A DNA stretch of 64,000 bases from Kutzneria chonburiensis (GTDB lineage: Bacteria; Actinomycetota; Actinomycetes; Mycobacteriales; Pseudonocardiaceae), in assembly GCF_028622115.1 (NCBI RefSeq), contig NZ_CP097263.1:1364001-1428000 (forward strand). The letters run 5' to 3'. Made by a program: the position numbers and the translations under genes. Below the pieces are notes generated by a model that searched no databases, had not been told where the DNA came from, and saw only the letters and a list, made by a program, of their open reading frames with translations. Positions 43,411 through 52,302 of the stretch are shown here, piece by piece (within the stretch, counting starts at the first letter, position 1; the number at the start of each line of letters is the position of its first letter).

Positions 43411-44417
43411 GGCACCGGCTCCTCGTCGGTGATGACGTCGTCGCGGATGAACTGGCGCAACACGTCGGCCGCGTGCGAGGCCTCGGCAACCGTCGCCGCG
43501 TAGCGGCGGGCCACCAGACCGCTGCCGCGTTCGACCGCGGTCCGCTCCATCCGCCGGTTGAGGCTGATCTTCTCGTCCAGGGTGCGCAGCGCGGTCCACA
43601 GCGCCCGCTCCAGTTGGGCGTCCTTCTGCACGACCAACGCCTCCTCTGTCCACGCGTGGCCGACGCGGCACCGGTAGCGCGCCGCGCCGGGTACGGACAG
43701 CAGGGCGCCGTCGCAGTCGGGGCACGTGAAGCCCGAGGGTTCGCCCATGGTGGTCATCTCCAGGCCGCCCTCCTGTAGACCCTGTTCGGCGATGTGCGCC
43801 TCGATCAGGTCGGCGCGCGACATCGTGTTCGGCGGCTGGTCGGTGACCGGTTCGGCGGTGAGCGCGGTGATCAGGTCGGCCATTTTCGCGACCGGCGCGA
43901 CGTTGGCCGTCGGCACCGCGCGCAAGGCGCTCTCCGGCATGCCGGGGTAGATGGCGTCGGCCGGATCCTGCACGACCGCGGCCCCGCCCCGGGCCACGAT
44001 GGACAGCAGGCCGGCGGCCCCGTCGTCGAGGGTGCCGGACAGCACGACGCCGATGGCCCGTGGGCCGATCGCCCGGGCCGCTGACCGGAACAAGGCGTCG
44101 ACCGCCGGCCGGTGTCCGTTCTCGGTCGGCCCCTTTGACAACGCCATGACGCCGTCGACCAGCAGCAGGTGGTGGTCGGGCACCGCCGCGTAAACATGCC
44201 CGTGCCGCAGCCGCAGGCCGCTGCGGGCCGGATGCACCGGCAGCGGGCCGACGCGGTTGAGGATTGCCGGCAGCGCGCTCGTGCCGTCGGCCGGCATGTG
44301 CAACACGACCAGCACCGAGGCCGGCAGGTCGGCCGGCAGCGCGGCCAACAGTCCCCGCAACGACTCGACCCCGCCGGCGGATGCGCCGACGACGACCACG
44401 TCGCGGCAGTGGGGCAT
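43407..44417 (-). CDS. cheB: CheB-type protein-glutamate methylesterase with a C-terminal zinc-ribbon-like part
   Basis: 336 residues. The catalytic domain starts at once, without the usual receiver: GASAGG (Ser near 13), VLHMPADG (His near 40) and SGTLDDGAAG (Asp near 130). The C-terminal half has FTCPDCDGALL and YRCRVGHAW, a cysteine/histidine motif likely to bind zinc, and a helical tail. It should remove methyl or amide groups placed by CheR. ATG at 44417; a SigB-type promoter lies in the 3' end of whiB. Confidence 0.86.
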   Translation of the reverse strand: MPHCRDVVVVGASAGGVESLRGLLAALPADLPASVLVVLHMPADGTSALPAILNRVGPLPVHPARSGLRLRHGHVYAAVPDHHLLLVDGVMALSKGPTENGHRPAVDALFRSAARAIGPRAIGVVLSGTLDDGAAGLLSIVARGGAAVVQDPADAIYPGMPESALRAVPTANVAPVAKMADLITALTAEPVTDQPPNTMSRADLIEAHIAEQGLQEGGLEMTTMGEPSGFTCPDCDGALLSVPGAARYRCRVGHAWTEEALVVQKDAQLERALWTALRTLDEKISLNRRMERTAVERGSGLVARRYAATVAEASHAADVLRQFIRDDVITDEEPVP

Positions 44418-44460
44418 TCCGTCACCCTCTTCGGCGGTGTACTACTCCCGAGTTCGGAGG

Positions 44461-44485
44461 CTACCCCCTCAAGGAACGCTCACAC
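44461..44485 (-). promoter_or_regulatory. SigB/SigF-type promoter before cheB
   Basis: Reverse strand: GTGT (44485-44482), 15 bases, GGGTAG (44466-44461), inside the end of whiB, then a leader of 43 bases with GAGGG before the ATG at 44417. Confidence 0.45.
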
Positions 44486-44805
44486 CTGCGCGCGCGACGC
44501 CGTCGGGTGATCAGCGTCCGGCGTTCGTGCTCGTCCTGGCCGCCCCACACCCCGTACGGCTCCTCGGCGGCCAGGGCGTGCCGGCGGCACTCCACGATGA
44601 CCGGGCAGCGGGCGCAGATCGCCTTGGCCTGGTCGTCACGGTGCTGCCGGGCCGGGCCGCGTTCCAGGTCGGGATGGAAGAAGATGGCCTCCTCCGTGCC
44701 CCGACAGGCGCCGCGCAGCTGCCACGCCCAGTCGGCGGCCACCGGCCGGGGGAGACGTTTCCTGGTGGTCATGCCGGCCGCCTTCCGCACACGAGAGTCC
44801 GTCAC
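44461..44805 (-). CDS. WhiB-family iron-sulfur transcription regulator
   Basis: 114 residues with the four WhiB cysteines (RGACRG near 34, ICARCPVIVEC near 64-70), the GVWGG turn near 85 and a basic C-terminus. WhiB proteins bind a 4Fe-4S cluster, sense redox or NO and act with sigma factors. The GTG at 44805 is seven bases from a SigB-type -10 box; ATG at 44772 is an alternative. Confidence 0.88.
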   Translation of the reverse strand: MTDSRVRKAAGMTTRKRLPRPVAADWAWQLRGACRGTEEAIFFHPDLERGPARQHRDDQAKAICARCPVIVECRRHALAAEEPYGVWGGQDEHERRTLITRRRRARRCERSLRG

Positions 44806-44812
44806 GCTGCGG

Positions 44813-44837
44813 CTTCCCGTTCGAGCGGCGGCGAAAC
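44813..44837 (-). promoter_or_regulatory. SigB/SigF-type promoter of whiB, leaderless
   Basis: Reverse strand: GTTT (44837-44834), 15 bases, GGGAAG (44818-44813), 7 bases, GTG at 44805. It lies at the very end of the upstream sensor gene. Confidence 0.5.
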
Positions 44838-47800
44838 TAGCCGGCGACGGCCTCGGTCACGCTGCTGTAGACCTGGAACGCCATGGTCATGCCGGTGATC
44901 TCCAGCGGCCGCAGCACCCGGCGGCTGCTGGCCACCAGGCGCAGCGTCACGTGGCTGGCGGCGGCGTGGGCCCGGGCCTCGGCCAGCATCTGGAGCCCCG
45001 ACGAGCCGAAGAACGTCACGTCGGAGAGGTCGACCACCACCGCGTCGGGGTGGCCGTCCACGGCGCGGGTGAGCACCCGCTCCACGGCGTCCCGGCTGGT
45101 CATGTCGATCTCGCCGCTCACGTGCACGACGGACACGGGGCCAATGGTGTCGACCGCGGCGAGGGCGGGCGGGACCGCGTCGGCGGGCGTCGGGAAGATT
45201 CCGTCACTGCCCATGAACTTGACCATAGCCAGGGTTTCGACGGCGGCAACCGCTGGCCGGAGCGTGAACTCGACACGGGTGCCGGTCTCGGATCCGTGCA
45301 CTTCGGACAGCACCGACGCGGCCTTGATCATGGCCAGTCCGCGGCCGCGGGTGCCGTTGTCCGCGGGCACCGGCCGCCAGTGGCCGCCGTCGGTCACCAC
45401 GCCGCTGACACCACCGCCCGAAGTGCACCGCAGTTCGTACGTGAAGTCGCCGGCCGGCCGGTCGCGGTAGGCGTGCTCGACGGAGTTCGCCGTTGCCTCA
45501 CCGATGACGAGCAGCAGGTCGTCGATCAGCGGCCGCGGCAGCCCGGCGGCCTTGGCCCATGCCGTGACGTCCTGACGGGCCACGGCCAGCTGGTCGGCAC
45601 GGGCCGGCAGGGTCCGGTGCAGCGGCGCCGGCACCAGCCGTGCGACGACCAGGGCGACGTCGTCGCTGGGGCCTTCATCGGTCAGCAGGTGGTCGACCAG
45701 CCACACCGCCAGCTCCTCCGGCGGCAGGTCGGCGGCGGTCGCGGCCAGCCGCTCCAGGTCCTCGTCCAGATCGGCGTCCCGGCGCTCGACCAGGCCGTCC
45801 GTGTACAGCACGATACTGGCCCGCGGCGACAGCGAGCACTGTTCCTCGGTGAACTCCATACCGGCCCCGAGACCGAGCACCGGACCGTGAGCACCGCTCA
45901 GAAACTCGCCGTGGCCATCCATGATGATCAACGGTGGCAGGTGGCCGGCGCGGGCCCAGCGCAGCTCGGCGGCGGCGGTGTCGACGACGGCACAGACCAC
46001 TGTGGACGCCAGCGCGTCGGGAATGCGCGCGGCGAACTCGTCCAGGCGGGCCAGCGCGCTGGCCGGCGGGTGCCCCTCCAGCAGGTACGCCGCGAGGGTG
46101 CTGCGCAGCTGGCCCATCGCGGCGGCGGCGCGCGGGCCCTGGCCGACGACGTCGCCGACGATCAGCGCCACCCGGTCCTCGTCCAGCGGCAGCACGTCGT
46201 ACCAGTCGCCGCCGGCCTGACTGAACGCCGCGCCGGCCAGGTACCGGGCGGCCAGCGCGAGGCGGTCCAGCCGCGGCAGCCGGGCCGGCAACAGGCTGCG
46301 CTGCAACGTCTCGGCGATCTCGTGCTCGGCCTGGTACAGCCGGGCCCGGTCCAGCGCCTGCCCGCACTGCTCGGCCAGGGCCAGCGCGGCCCGTTTGTCG
46401 CCGGCGTCGAGCGGGAACTCGCGGCGGCTGCCCAGCGCCAACACGCCGATGCAGGTTCCGTTGGCGGTCAACGGGATCACCGCGCCGGAGCGGAAGCCGA
46501 TGGACCGCGCCCGGTCCACGAAGTCCGGGTACTCGCCACGCCAGTCGTCGACCTGGTCCAGCCACAGCGGGGCCAGCGAGGTGACGGCGTCGGCGACGGG
46601 GGAGTGCTCGCGCAGGTCCAGCCGATCAAGACCGTACTGCTGGCCGGGCACGACCAGCGGCTCCAGCCGGTGCGCGTCGCGCTGCTCGAACAGGACGAAC
46701 TCGTGGTCGAGGAACAGGGTCCGGCCGTGCGTGGCCACGGTTTCGGCCACCAGCTGCGGGGACGTGGCGGCCGAGAAGTCGGCGGTGGCCTGCTGCACCA
46801 GGGCCAGCCGGCGCGCGGCGGCCTGTTCCTCGGCCAGCAGCAGGGCGTTGTCCAGCGCGATGCCGGCCCGGTCGGCGATCTGCTCGGCCAGCGCCAGATC
46901 CCGGTCGTCGTAGGGGGATTCCTGCGCCGTGCGGCACATGGTCAGCACCGCCAGTGTCTCGCCGCGGGCCCGCAGCGGCAACGCCATCTCGTTGTCACCG
47001 ACCACGGTCGGCTCGTCGACCGTCGCCGGGTCGACGGGCGCGCCGGCCTGCGCCATGGTCACCAATCGCCCGGAGCCGGTGGTACGGGCGACCGTGCAGC
47101 CGTCGGCCAGCTGGCTGTCGATCAGCACGCCGATCAGGCGATCCAGGCGCTGCCGCACGCCGCTCGCCGTGTCGAGGGCCGTGCCGACCTGGGCCAGCAG
47201 CCGCTGCCGCTCGCCCTCCCGGTAGCGCTCGTTCACGTCCACACAGCTGGCCACGTGCCCGCCGAACTCCACGCCGCCGCCGATCGGCACGGCGTGCTCC
47301 AGCATCCAGTGGTACGCCCCGTCGGCGCGGCGCAGCCGGTACTCGATGTCGAACGGCGCTCCGTCCCGGTTGGCCTGCTCGAACGTCTCCAGGTAGCGGT
47401 CGCGGTCGTCGGGATGCAGTGCGTCCTGCCACTGCTCACCCAAGCCCTGGTCCCCGGTGAACTCCGACCAGCCGCGGTTGGCCAGCACCCGCAGCCCGGT
47501 CCGGTCGGACGCCCAGATCAGCGCCGGGGCGACGTCGGCCATGGTGCGGAACCGCTCCTCGCCCTGCCGGCGGACCCGGCCCAGCCGCACATGCGTGTTC
47601 ACGCGGGCCAGCAGTTCGCCGGCGGCGAACGGCTTCACCAGGTAGTCGTCGGCGCCGGCCCGCAGCCCCTCGGCCGCCGCCTCCTGGCCGGCGCGGGCCG
47701 ACAGCAGCAGCACCGGGATACGGGCCAGGCGCGGGTCGGCCCGCAGCACCCGGACCAGGCTGATGCCGTCCAGCCGAGGCATCATCACGTCGCTGATCAG

Positions 47801-49639
47801 CAGATCCGGGGGATCGGTCCGGATCAGCTCCAGCGCGTGGTCGCCGTCGCCGACCGTGCGGACGGTGTGCCGCTCGCCCAGCAGTCGGCCCAGGTAGTCG
47901 CGCATATCGGCGTTGTCGTCGGCCACCAGCACGTAGCCGGGGCCCTGGTCGAACGGACCGCCGGAGGGCACGTCCGGCGGCAGCCAGCGCAGCGCCTCCT
48001 CCACGTACGGCATCGAAGCGGACCTATGGTCCGGTATCGGCTCGGACGGGTCGCCCTCGCCGAACGGGATCCGCACCGTGAAGGCCGTGCCCTCGCCGTC
48101 CACGCTCTCGGCCGAGATGTCGCCGCCGTGCAGCCGCACGAGTTCCCGTACCAGCGCGAGGCCGATGCCGCTGCCTTCGGTGGACCGCGCGCGGGGCTGC
48201 TCGATGCGGTGGAAACGCTCGAACAGCCGGGACATCTCCGCTTCCGGGATGCCCACGCCGGTGTCGCGCACGGACAGCACCGCGTGCTCGCCGTCGGCCC
48301 GCAGGCTGACCGTGACGGTGCCGTCGAGGGTGAACTTGAAGGCGTTGCTCAACAGGTTGAGCACGACCTTCTCGTACATGTCGCGGTCCACCCGCACCGG
48401 ACGGCCCAGCGGCGGGCAGTCGACGGTCAGCGCCAGGCCGGCCTTCTCCATCGCCGCCCGGAACACGCTGGCCAGCTCGGTGGTCACCAGGGCCAGGTCG
48501 ACCGGCTCGTACTGGGCCTGTACCCGGCCGGCCTCGATGCGGGAGAAGTCCAGCAGCGCGTTGACCAGCTTGCCCAGCCGCATGGCGTTGCGCTCGATCA
48601 TGGACAGCTGCTCGTCGACGTCCGGCGGCGCCTGCTCGCGCAGTTCCCGCAGCGGACCGGCGATCAGCGTCAGCGGCGTGCGGAACTCGTGGCTGATGTT
48701 GGAGAAGAACACCGTCTTGCTGCGGTCCAGTGCGGCCAGCTCCTCGGCCCGCCGCTGCTGCGCCTGATAGGCCATCGCCCCGTTGACCAGCCCGGCGATC
48801 TGGTCGGCGACCAGCCGCAGGAACGCCCGGTAGCCCTCGTCCAGCGCCCGGCCGCCGCTGGCCGCCAGCACCACCGTGCCCAGCGGCCGGTCACCGGCGT
48901 CGCTGCGCAGCGGCAGCACCATGGCCTCGGTCGGCGGCGTTGCCCAGCCGCCGCTGGGCAGGCCTTCCACAGCGGTCACGACCACCGGCGCGCCGTCCCG
49001 TAACACCTCGGCCAGCGGCCAGCGCTCGTCGGAGATGTCGCCGAGGTGCACCGACACGTACGGGACGTCCTGGCCGTGCCGATCGGCCCAGTCGGCGATC
49101 CGCCGGCATGCGTCCTCGACTGTCGCCGCGCCGGCCTGCGCGCCGAGATCCTGCAACGCCGCCATCCGCCGCGCGCCGACCACCCGTTCGGTCGTGTCCG
49201 ACACGGCCGTGAACACGCCGACCACCGCGCCGGCATCGTCGTGCAGCGGGCTGTAGGAGTACGTCCAGTACGTCTCCTCCCAGTAGCCGTGCCGGTTCAT
49301 CGGCAGCAGCAGGTCGTCCGACCAGGTCGCCTCGCCGGTGGCCAGCACGCCGTCCAGCATCGGGCCGATGATGTGCCAGATCTCCGACCACACCGACGAT
49401 CCCGGCTTGTCCAGCGCCGGGTGCTTGGAGCCGAGCAGCGGCAGATAGGCGTCGTTGTAGAGGAAGCGCAGCTCGTCGCCCCACCACAGGATCATCGGGA
49501 ACCGCGAGGTCAGGCAGATGCGCACCGCCGTGCGCAGGCCCTCGGACCAGCTGTCGGGGGTGCCGAGCGGAGACGTGGACCAGTCGAAGGCGCGCATCCG
49601 CGCGGCCATCTCGCTGCTGCCCGGGAAAACGTCACTCAC
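44837..49639 (-). CDS. 1600-residue hybrid sensor kinase, PP2C phosphatase, anti-sigma ATPase and STAS protein
   Basis: Domains in order: PAS (about 1-150), GAF (170-300), histidine kinase with SNISHEFRTPL near 320 and ATPase to about 560, receiver (590-710; DVMMPRLDG, VKPF), PAS (720-840), two GAF domains (850-1160), SpoIIE/PP2C phosphatase (1165-1370; GGDWYDVLPL), HATPase (1380-1490; GEATANSVEHAYRD) and STAS (1510-1600; DLSDVTFFGSSGLQM with the phosphorylatable serines). One chain holds both a two-component system and a complete partner-switching set. GTG at 49639 begins the conserved SDVFPGSSEM; GTG at 49663 is an alternative. Confidence 0.88.
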   Translation of the reverse strand: MSDVFPGSSEMAARMRAFDWSTSPLGTPDSWSEGLRTAVRICLTSRFPMILWWGDELRFLYNDAYLPLLGSKHPALDKPGSSVWSEIWHIIGPMLDGVLATGEATWSDDLLLPMNRHGYWEETYWTYSYSPLHDDAGAVVGVFTAVSDTTERVVGARRMAALQDLGAQAGAATVEDACRRIADWADRHGQDVPYVSVHLGDISDERWPLAEVLRDGAPVVVTAVEGLPSGGWATPPTEAMVLPLRSDAGDRPLGTVVLAASGGRALDEGYRAFLRLVADQIAGLVNGAMAYQAQQRRAEELAALDRSKTVFFSNISHEFRTPLTLIAGPLRELREQAPPDVDEQLSMIERNAMRLGKLVNALLDFSRIEAGRVQAQYEPVDLALVTTELASVFRAAMEKAGLALTVDCPPLGRPVRVDRDMYEKVVLNLLSNAFKFTLDGTVTVSLRADGEHAVLSVRDTGVGIPEAEMSRLFERFHRIEQPRARSTEGSGIGLALVRELVRLHGGDISAESVDGEGTAFTVRIPFGEGDPSEPIPDHRSASMPYVEEALRWLPPDVPSGGPFDQGPGYVLVADDNADMRDYLGRLLGERHTVRTVGDGDHALELIRTDPPDLLISDVMMPRLDGISLVRVLRADPRLARIPVLLLSARAGQEAAAEGLRAGADDYLVKPFAAGELLARVNTHVRLGRVRRQGEERFRTMADVAPALIWASDRTGLRVLANRGWSEFTGDQGLGEQWQDALHPDDRDRYLETFEQANRDGAPFDIEYRLRRADGAYHWMLEHAVPIGGGVEFGGHVASCVDVNERYREGERQRLLAQVGTALDTASGVRQRLDRLIGVLIDSQLADGCTVARTTGSGRLVTMAQAGAPVDPATVDEPTVVGDNEMALPLRARGETLAVLTMCRTAQESPYDDRDLALAEQIADRAGIALDNALLLAEEQAAARRLALVQQATADFSAATSPQLVAETVATHGRTLFLDHEFVLFEQRDAHRLEPLVVPGQQYGLDRLDLREHSPVADAVTSLAPLWLDQVDDWRGEYPDFVDRARSIGFRSGAVIPLTANGTCIGVLALGSRREFPLDAGDKRAALALAEQCGQALDRARLYQAEHEIAETLQRSLLPARLPRLDRLALAARYLAGAAFSQAGGDWYDVLPLDEDRVALIVGDVVGQGPRAAAAMGQLRSTLAAYLLEGHPPASALARLDEFAARIPDALASTVVCAVVDTAAAELRWARAGHLPPLIIMDGHGEFLSGAHGPVLGLGAGMEFTEEQCSLSPRASIVLYTDGLVERRDADLDEDLERLAATAADLPPEELAVWLVDHLLTDEGPSDDVALVVARLVPAPLHRTLPARADQLAVARQDVTAWAKAAGLPRPLIDDLLLVIGEATANSVEHAYRDRPAGDFTYELRCTSGGGVSGVVTDGGHWRPVPADNGTRGRGLAMIKAASVLSEVHGSETGTRVEFTLRPAVAAVETLAMVKFMGSDGIFPTPADAVPPALAAVDTIGPVSVVHVSGEIDMTSRDAVERVLTRAVDGHPDAVVVDLSDVTFFGSSGLQMLAEARAHAAASHVTLRLVASSRRVLRPLEITGMTMAFQVYSSVTEAVAG

Positions 49640-49768
49640 CGACCTGGCCGGCCTCTCTGCCACGGGACATCGACACCGTTCAGCTTGCGGCAGCGGACGC
49701 GGTCCGGCAACGCAACCGGCGTCCTTTCCTCGTCACGACGCCGAGAACCCGTTCGGGTGAGCGGCGAT

Positions 49769-49793
49769 GGTTGAAAAATCGGGGCACGGGCTA
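49769..49793 (+). promoter_or_regulatory. possible SigB/SigF-type promoter before the hemerythrin gene
   Basis: GGTT (49769-49772), 15 bases, GGGCTA (49788-49793), then a 42-base leader with GGGAGGAG before the GTG at 49836. The -10 box is poor. Confidence 0.35.
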
Positions 49794-49835
49794 TTCCCCG
49801 GTGTCTCGTTCATCAGTGCCGGGAGGAGCGTCCCC

Positions 49836-50309
49836 GTGTCGACCGATGCCATCGTGCTGCTCAAGGCGGACCACAAGACGGTGGAGCAGCTGTTCAAGAA
49901 GTTCGAGCAGGCCGGCGACCGGGCCTACGCGACCAAGCGCCGGCTGGTCGACTCGGTGATCAAGGAGTTGACCACGCACGCCTACATCGAGGAGACGATC
50001 TTCTACCCGGAGGCGCGGCGGGCGGTGCCGCAGACCGAGGACCACGTGCTGGAAAGCGTGGAGGAGCACCACGTGGTGATGTGGATGCTCTCCGAGCTGG
50101 GCAAGCTCGACGCCGACGCGGAGAACTTCGACGCCAAGGTGACCGTGCTGATCGAGAACGTCCGGCACCACGTGGAAGAGGAAGAGCAGGACTGGTTCCC
50201 CGAGGTGCGCAAGGCCATGGGGCGCAAGCAGTTGCAGGAACTCGGCGCGCGGATGGCCGCGGCCAAGGCGGACGCGCCGAGCGATCCGCTGGCCGTGCAG
50301 AGCGCCTGA
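49836..50309 (+). CDS. hemerythrin HHE-domain protein
   Basis: 157 residues, helical, with metal-ligand histidines and acids in the HHE pattern: LLKADHKTVEQLFKKFE near 10, HAYIEETIFYPE near 50, ESVEEHHVVMWML near 75 and HHVEEEEQDWFPEV near 110. It should bind a diiron centre and sense or carry oxygen, NO or peroxide. GTG at 49836 with GGGAGGAG. Confidence 0.88.
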   Translation: MSTDAIVLLKADHKTVEQLFKKFEQAGDRAYATKRRLVDSVIKELTTHAYIEETIFYPEARRAVPQTEDHVLESVEEHHVVMWMLSELGKLDADAENFDAKVTVLIENVRHHVEEEEQDWFPEVRKAMGRKQLQELGARMAAAKADAPSDPLAVQSA

Positions 50310-50320
50310 GGACGGCCGTC

Positions 50321-51679
50321 GTGTCCACGGTTGCGCCCAGCAGGGCGGTGGCGGGCTTCGACTCCGCCACCGCCATGCTGCGCGCGGTGTCGTTGGCCTT
50401 GCGGGGCAAGCGGTTCACGGTGCTGGGCCAGAGCCGGCTGGCCGCGGCGCCGCTGCGCCTGTCCAACCTGCTGCCGGAAGCGCTGCGGACGCAGTTGTAC
50501 CGCATCTCCGGGGCGGCCGAGGGCGTGACGGAGTCGATGCTGGCGTCGATCGACATGCAGCAGGTGGCGGCGTGGATGGTCGGCCACTACGACGAACTGC
50601 CGCCGCAGTATCCGGGCGTGGTAATCGGATCCAGCAACGGCGCCATGACACATCTGTGCGCGGCGGCCGGGATTCCCTGGCTGCCGCAGACGATGCTGGT
50701 GCCGGTGCGGTGGTCGGACAACGACCCGGACCGGCCGGCGGCGGCCGCGGACCACGGCGCCGCCATCGCGGATCCTTTACTGGACAACAATCCTGATGTC
50801 GCGTTGCACCACATGCACGACGGCAACCAGGACCGGCTGATGATCGATCTCATGACGTACTTCCGGCTCAAGTGGCTGCGGCTGCCCCGGGCGTACACCG
50901 AGTTCCTGGCCACGCGGCTGATGCCCGGCGCGCCGATCATCCTGGTCGACTGCGAGTTGTCGTGGCCGGTGACCCGGATCGGCGAGCGGCACGTGTTCCA
51001 GACCGGCGCCTACGGCGGCCTGCGGGCCGACGAGTACCTCGGCGGCAGCCCTCGAGTGGCCGAATTCCTTGCGGAGCAAGGATCTCCGTTGCGGGCCTTC
51101 GAGTCGCCGGCGGCCGACGACCATGCGCCGGAGGCCGAGTGGGGATTCGAGCCGTCGCTCGGTGCCGAGATCGAGCAGTGGGCCGCCACTCACGGGCATC
51201 CCGTGCATCGCATCACTTTCGACGACCCGCACGACCTGTCGGCCCCCATCGCGGACATGCACCGGGAGTGGTTGCTGGCGGCCGAACGGCCGGCCGATCG
51301 GCTGCTCGTAGAGTCGTTCGTCATGCTCGACCCGGTCGGCGTGAACCAGGCCGGTATGATCCCGTTCTGGACGGCCTTCCCGGTGCAGGACGCCCTCGAG
51401 GCCGTCCGCACGTATCTGCGCGAACGCCGCTACCCCAACGTGGATGTGCTGATGTTCCCGCACGGCGTCCGCTCCGCCGGCATCGCCGAGCCCGAAGACT
51501 GGCTGCGGCTGCGCGAATACAGCGGTGTCGTGCGGTTGCCGGCCACCGACGTCGGTCGCTATCCGGCCGATTTCGCTGCCCTGGCCGGGTATTCCTCGGC
51601 GATCCCGTCGGGCGAGCGGCAGCTGCGCATCGGCGTGTGGAAGATCCTCGACCAGTTGGCGCACGCCCGTGCCGGCTGA
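50321..51679 (+). CDS. protein of unknown function, 452 residues
   Basis: A soluble protein. PGVVIGSSNGAMTHL near residue 90 resembles a nucleophile elbow (G-S-S-N-G), and the protein ends in RQLRIGVWKILDQLAHA. I cannot assign a family; an alpha/beta hydrolase-like N-terminal half is possible. GTG at 50321, 12 bases after the hemerythrin stop; the following hydrolase gene starts inside its end. A second SigB-like box pair near 51569-51592 lies in its 3' part. Confidence 0.75.
   Translation: MSTVAPSRAVAGFDSATAMLRAVSLALRGKRFTVLGQSRLAAAPLRLSNLLPEALRTQLYRISGAAEGVTESMLASIDMQQVAAWMVGHYDELPPQYPGVVIGSSNGAMTHLCAAAGIPWLPQTMLVPVRWSDNDPDRPAAAADHGAAIADPLLDNNPDVALHHMHDGNQDRLMIDLMTYFRLKWLRLPRAYTEFLATRLMPGAPIILVDCELSWPVTRIGERHVFQTGAYGGLRADEYLGGSPRVAEFLAEQGSPLRAFESPAADDHAPEAEWGFEPSLGAEIEQWAATHGHPVHRITFDDPHDLSAPIADMHREWLLAAERPADRLLVESFVMLDPVGVNQAGMIPFWTAFPVQDALEAVRTYLRERRYPNVDVLMFPHGVRSAGIAEPEDWLRLREYSGVVRLPATDVGRYPADFAALAGYSSAIPSGERQLRIGVWKILDQLAHARAG
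51569..51592 (+). promoter_or_regulatory. possible internal SigB/SigF-type promoter
   Basis: GATT (51569-51572), 14 bases, GGGTAT (51587-51592), inside the upstream gene and 76 bases before the GTG at 51669. No start codon at the usual short distance, so support is weak. Confidence 0.3.
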
Positions 51680-52292
51680 CGTCGTGGTCGTGCCGGGACT
51701 GGCCGTGTCCCGGTACCTGGAGCCGACCGTGCGGCGCATCGAGGCGACCGGCGCGGGCTGTGAAATGGTCCGGCTGCCCACCTCCGGGCCGCCGGTGGGT
51801 ATTCCCGAGTACGCCGCGCTCGTCGCCGATCTGGTGCGCGACCGGGAAGTCATCCTGGTCGGCCACTCGTCCGGCACGCAGGTCGCCGCCATGGCGGCTC
51901 GGCGGGCGCCGGTGGCGCGGCTGGTGCTGGGCAGCCCGACCATCGACCCGGCATACCGGTCGGTGCCGAGGGTGGTGGCACGGTGGCTGATCGACGGCCG
52001 GCGGGAGCCGTCTTCCCTTGGCCGGGTTCAGTTCCCGGAGTGGCGCAAGGCCGGCATGCGACGGATCGCCGTGCTGCTGCGGTCGATGCTGCGCTATCCA
52101 TTGGAGGATCTGCTGGCCGACGTCAGCTGTCCACTCGTGACCGTACGGGGTGGACGCGATCCACTGTGCACGTCCGAATGGGTCTCCGGCCTGGGCGGCG
52201 TGGCTGTCACGCTGCCCGGGCTGCCGCACGCCTTCCCGTACCTCGATCCGGATGCCTTCGCCAACGTTGCTCTCGGTAACCGTTGCGTATGA
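51669..52292 (+). CDS. alpha/beta-hydrolase
   Basis: 207 residues with VVVVPGLAVSRYLEPT at the start (oxyanion region), VGHSSGTQVAAM near 65 (nucleophile serine near 67), VRGGRDPLC near 160 (acid) and LPGLPHAFPY near 185 (histidine). The substrate is unknown. GTG at 51669 overlaps the end of the upstream gene, so they form an operon. Confidence 0.8.
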   Translation: MPADVVVVPGLAVSRYLEPTVRRIEATGAGCEMVRLPTSGPPVGIPEYAALVADLVRDREVILVGHSSGTQVAAMAARRAPVARLVLGSPTIDPAYRSVPRVVARWLIDGRREPSSLGRVQFPEWRKAGMRRIAVLLRSMLRYPLEDLLADVSCPLVTVRGGRDPLCTSEWVSGLGGVAVTLPGLPHAFPYLDPDAFANVALGNRCV

Positions 52293-52302
52293 CAATTGAT
52301 CG

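Noticed and set aside
44264-49003. A 1579-codon open frame on the plus strand opposite the large sensor gene
   Set aside because: It is a shadow of the GC-rich coding sequence: its translation is low-complexity, rich in R, G, H and Q without any domain, while the minus strand shows ten recognisable domains.
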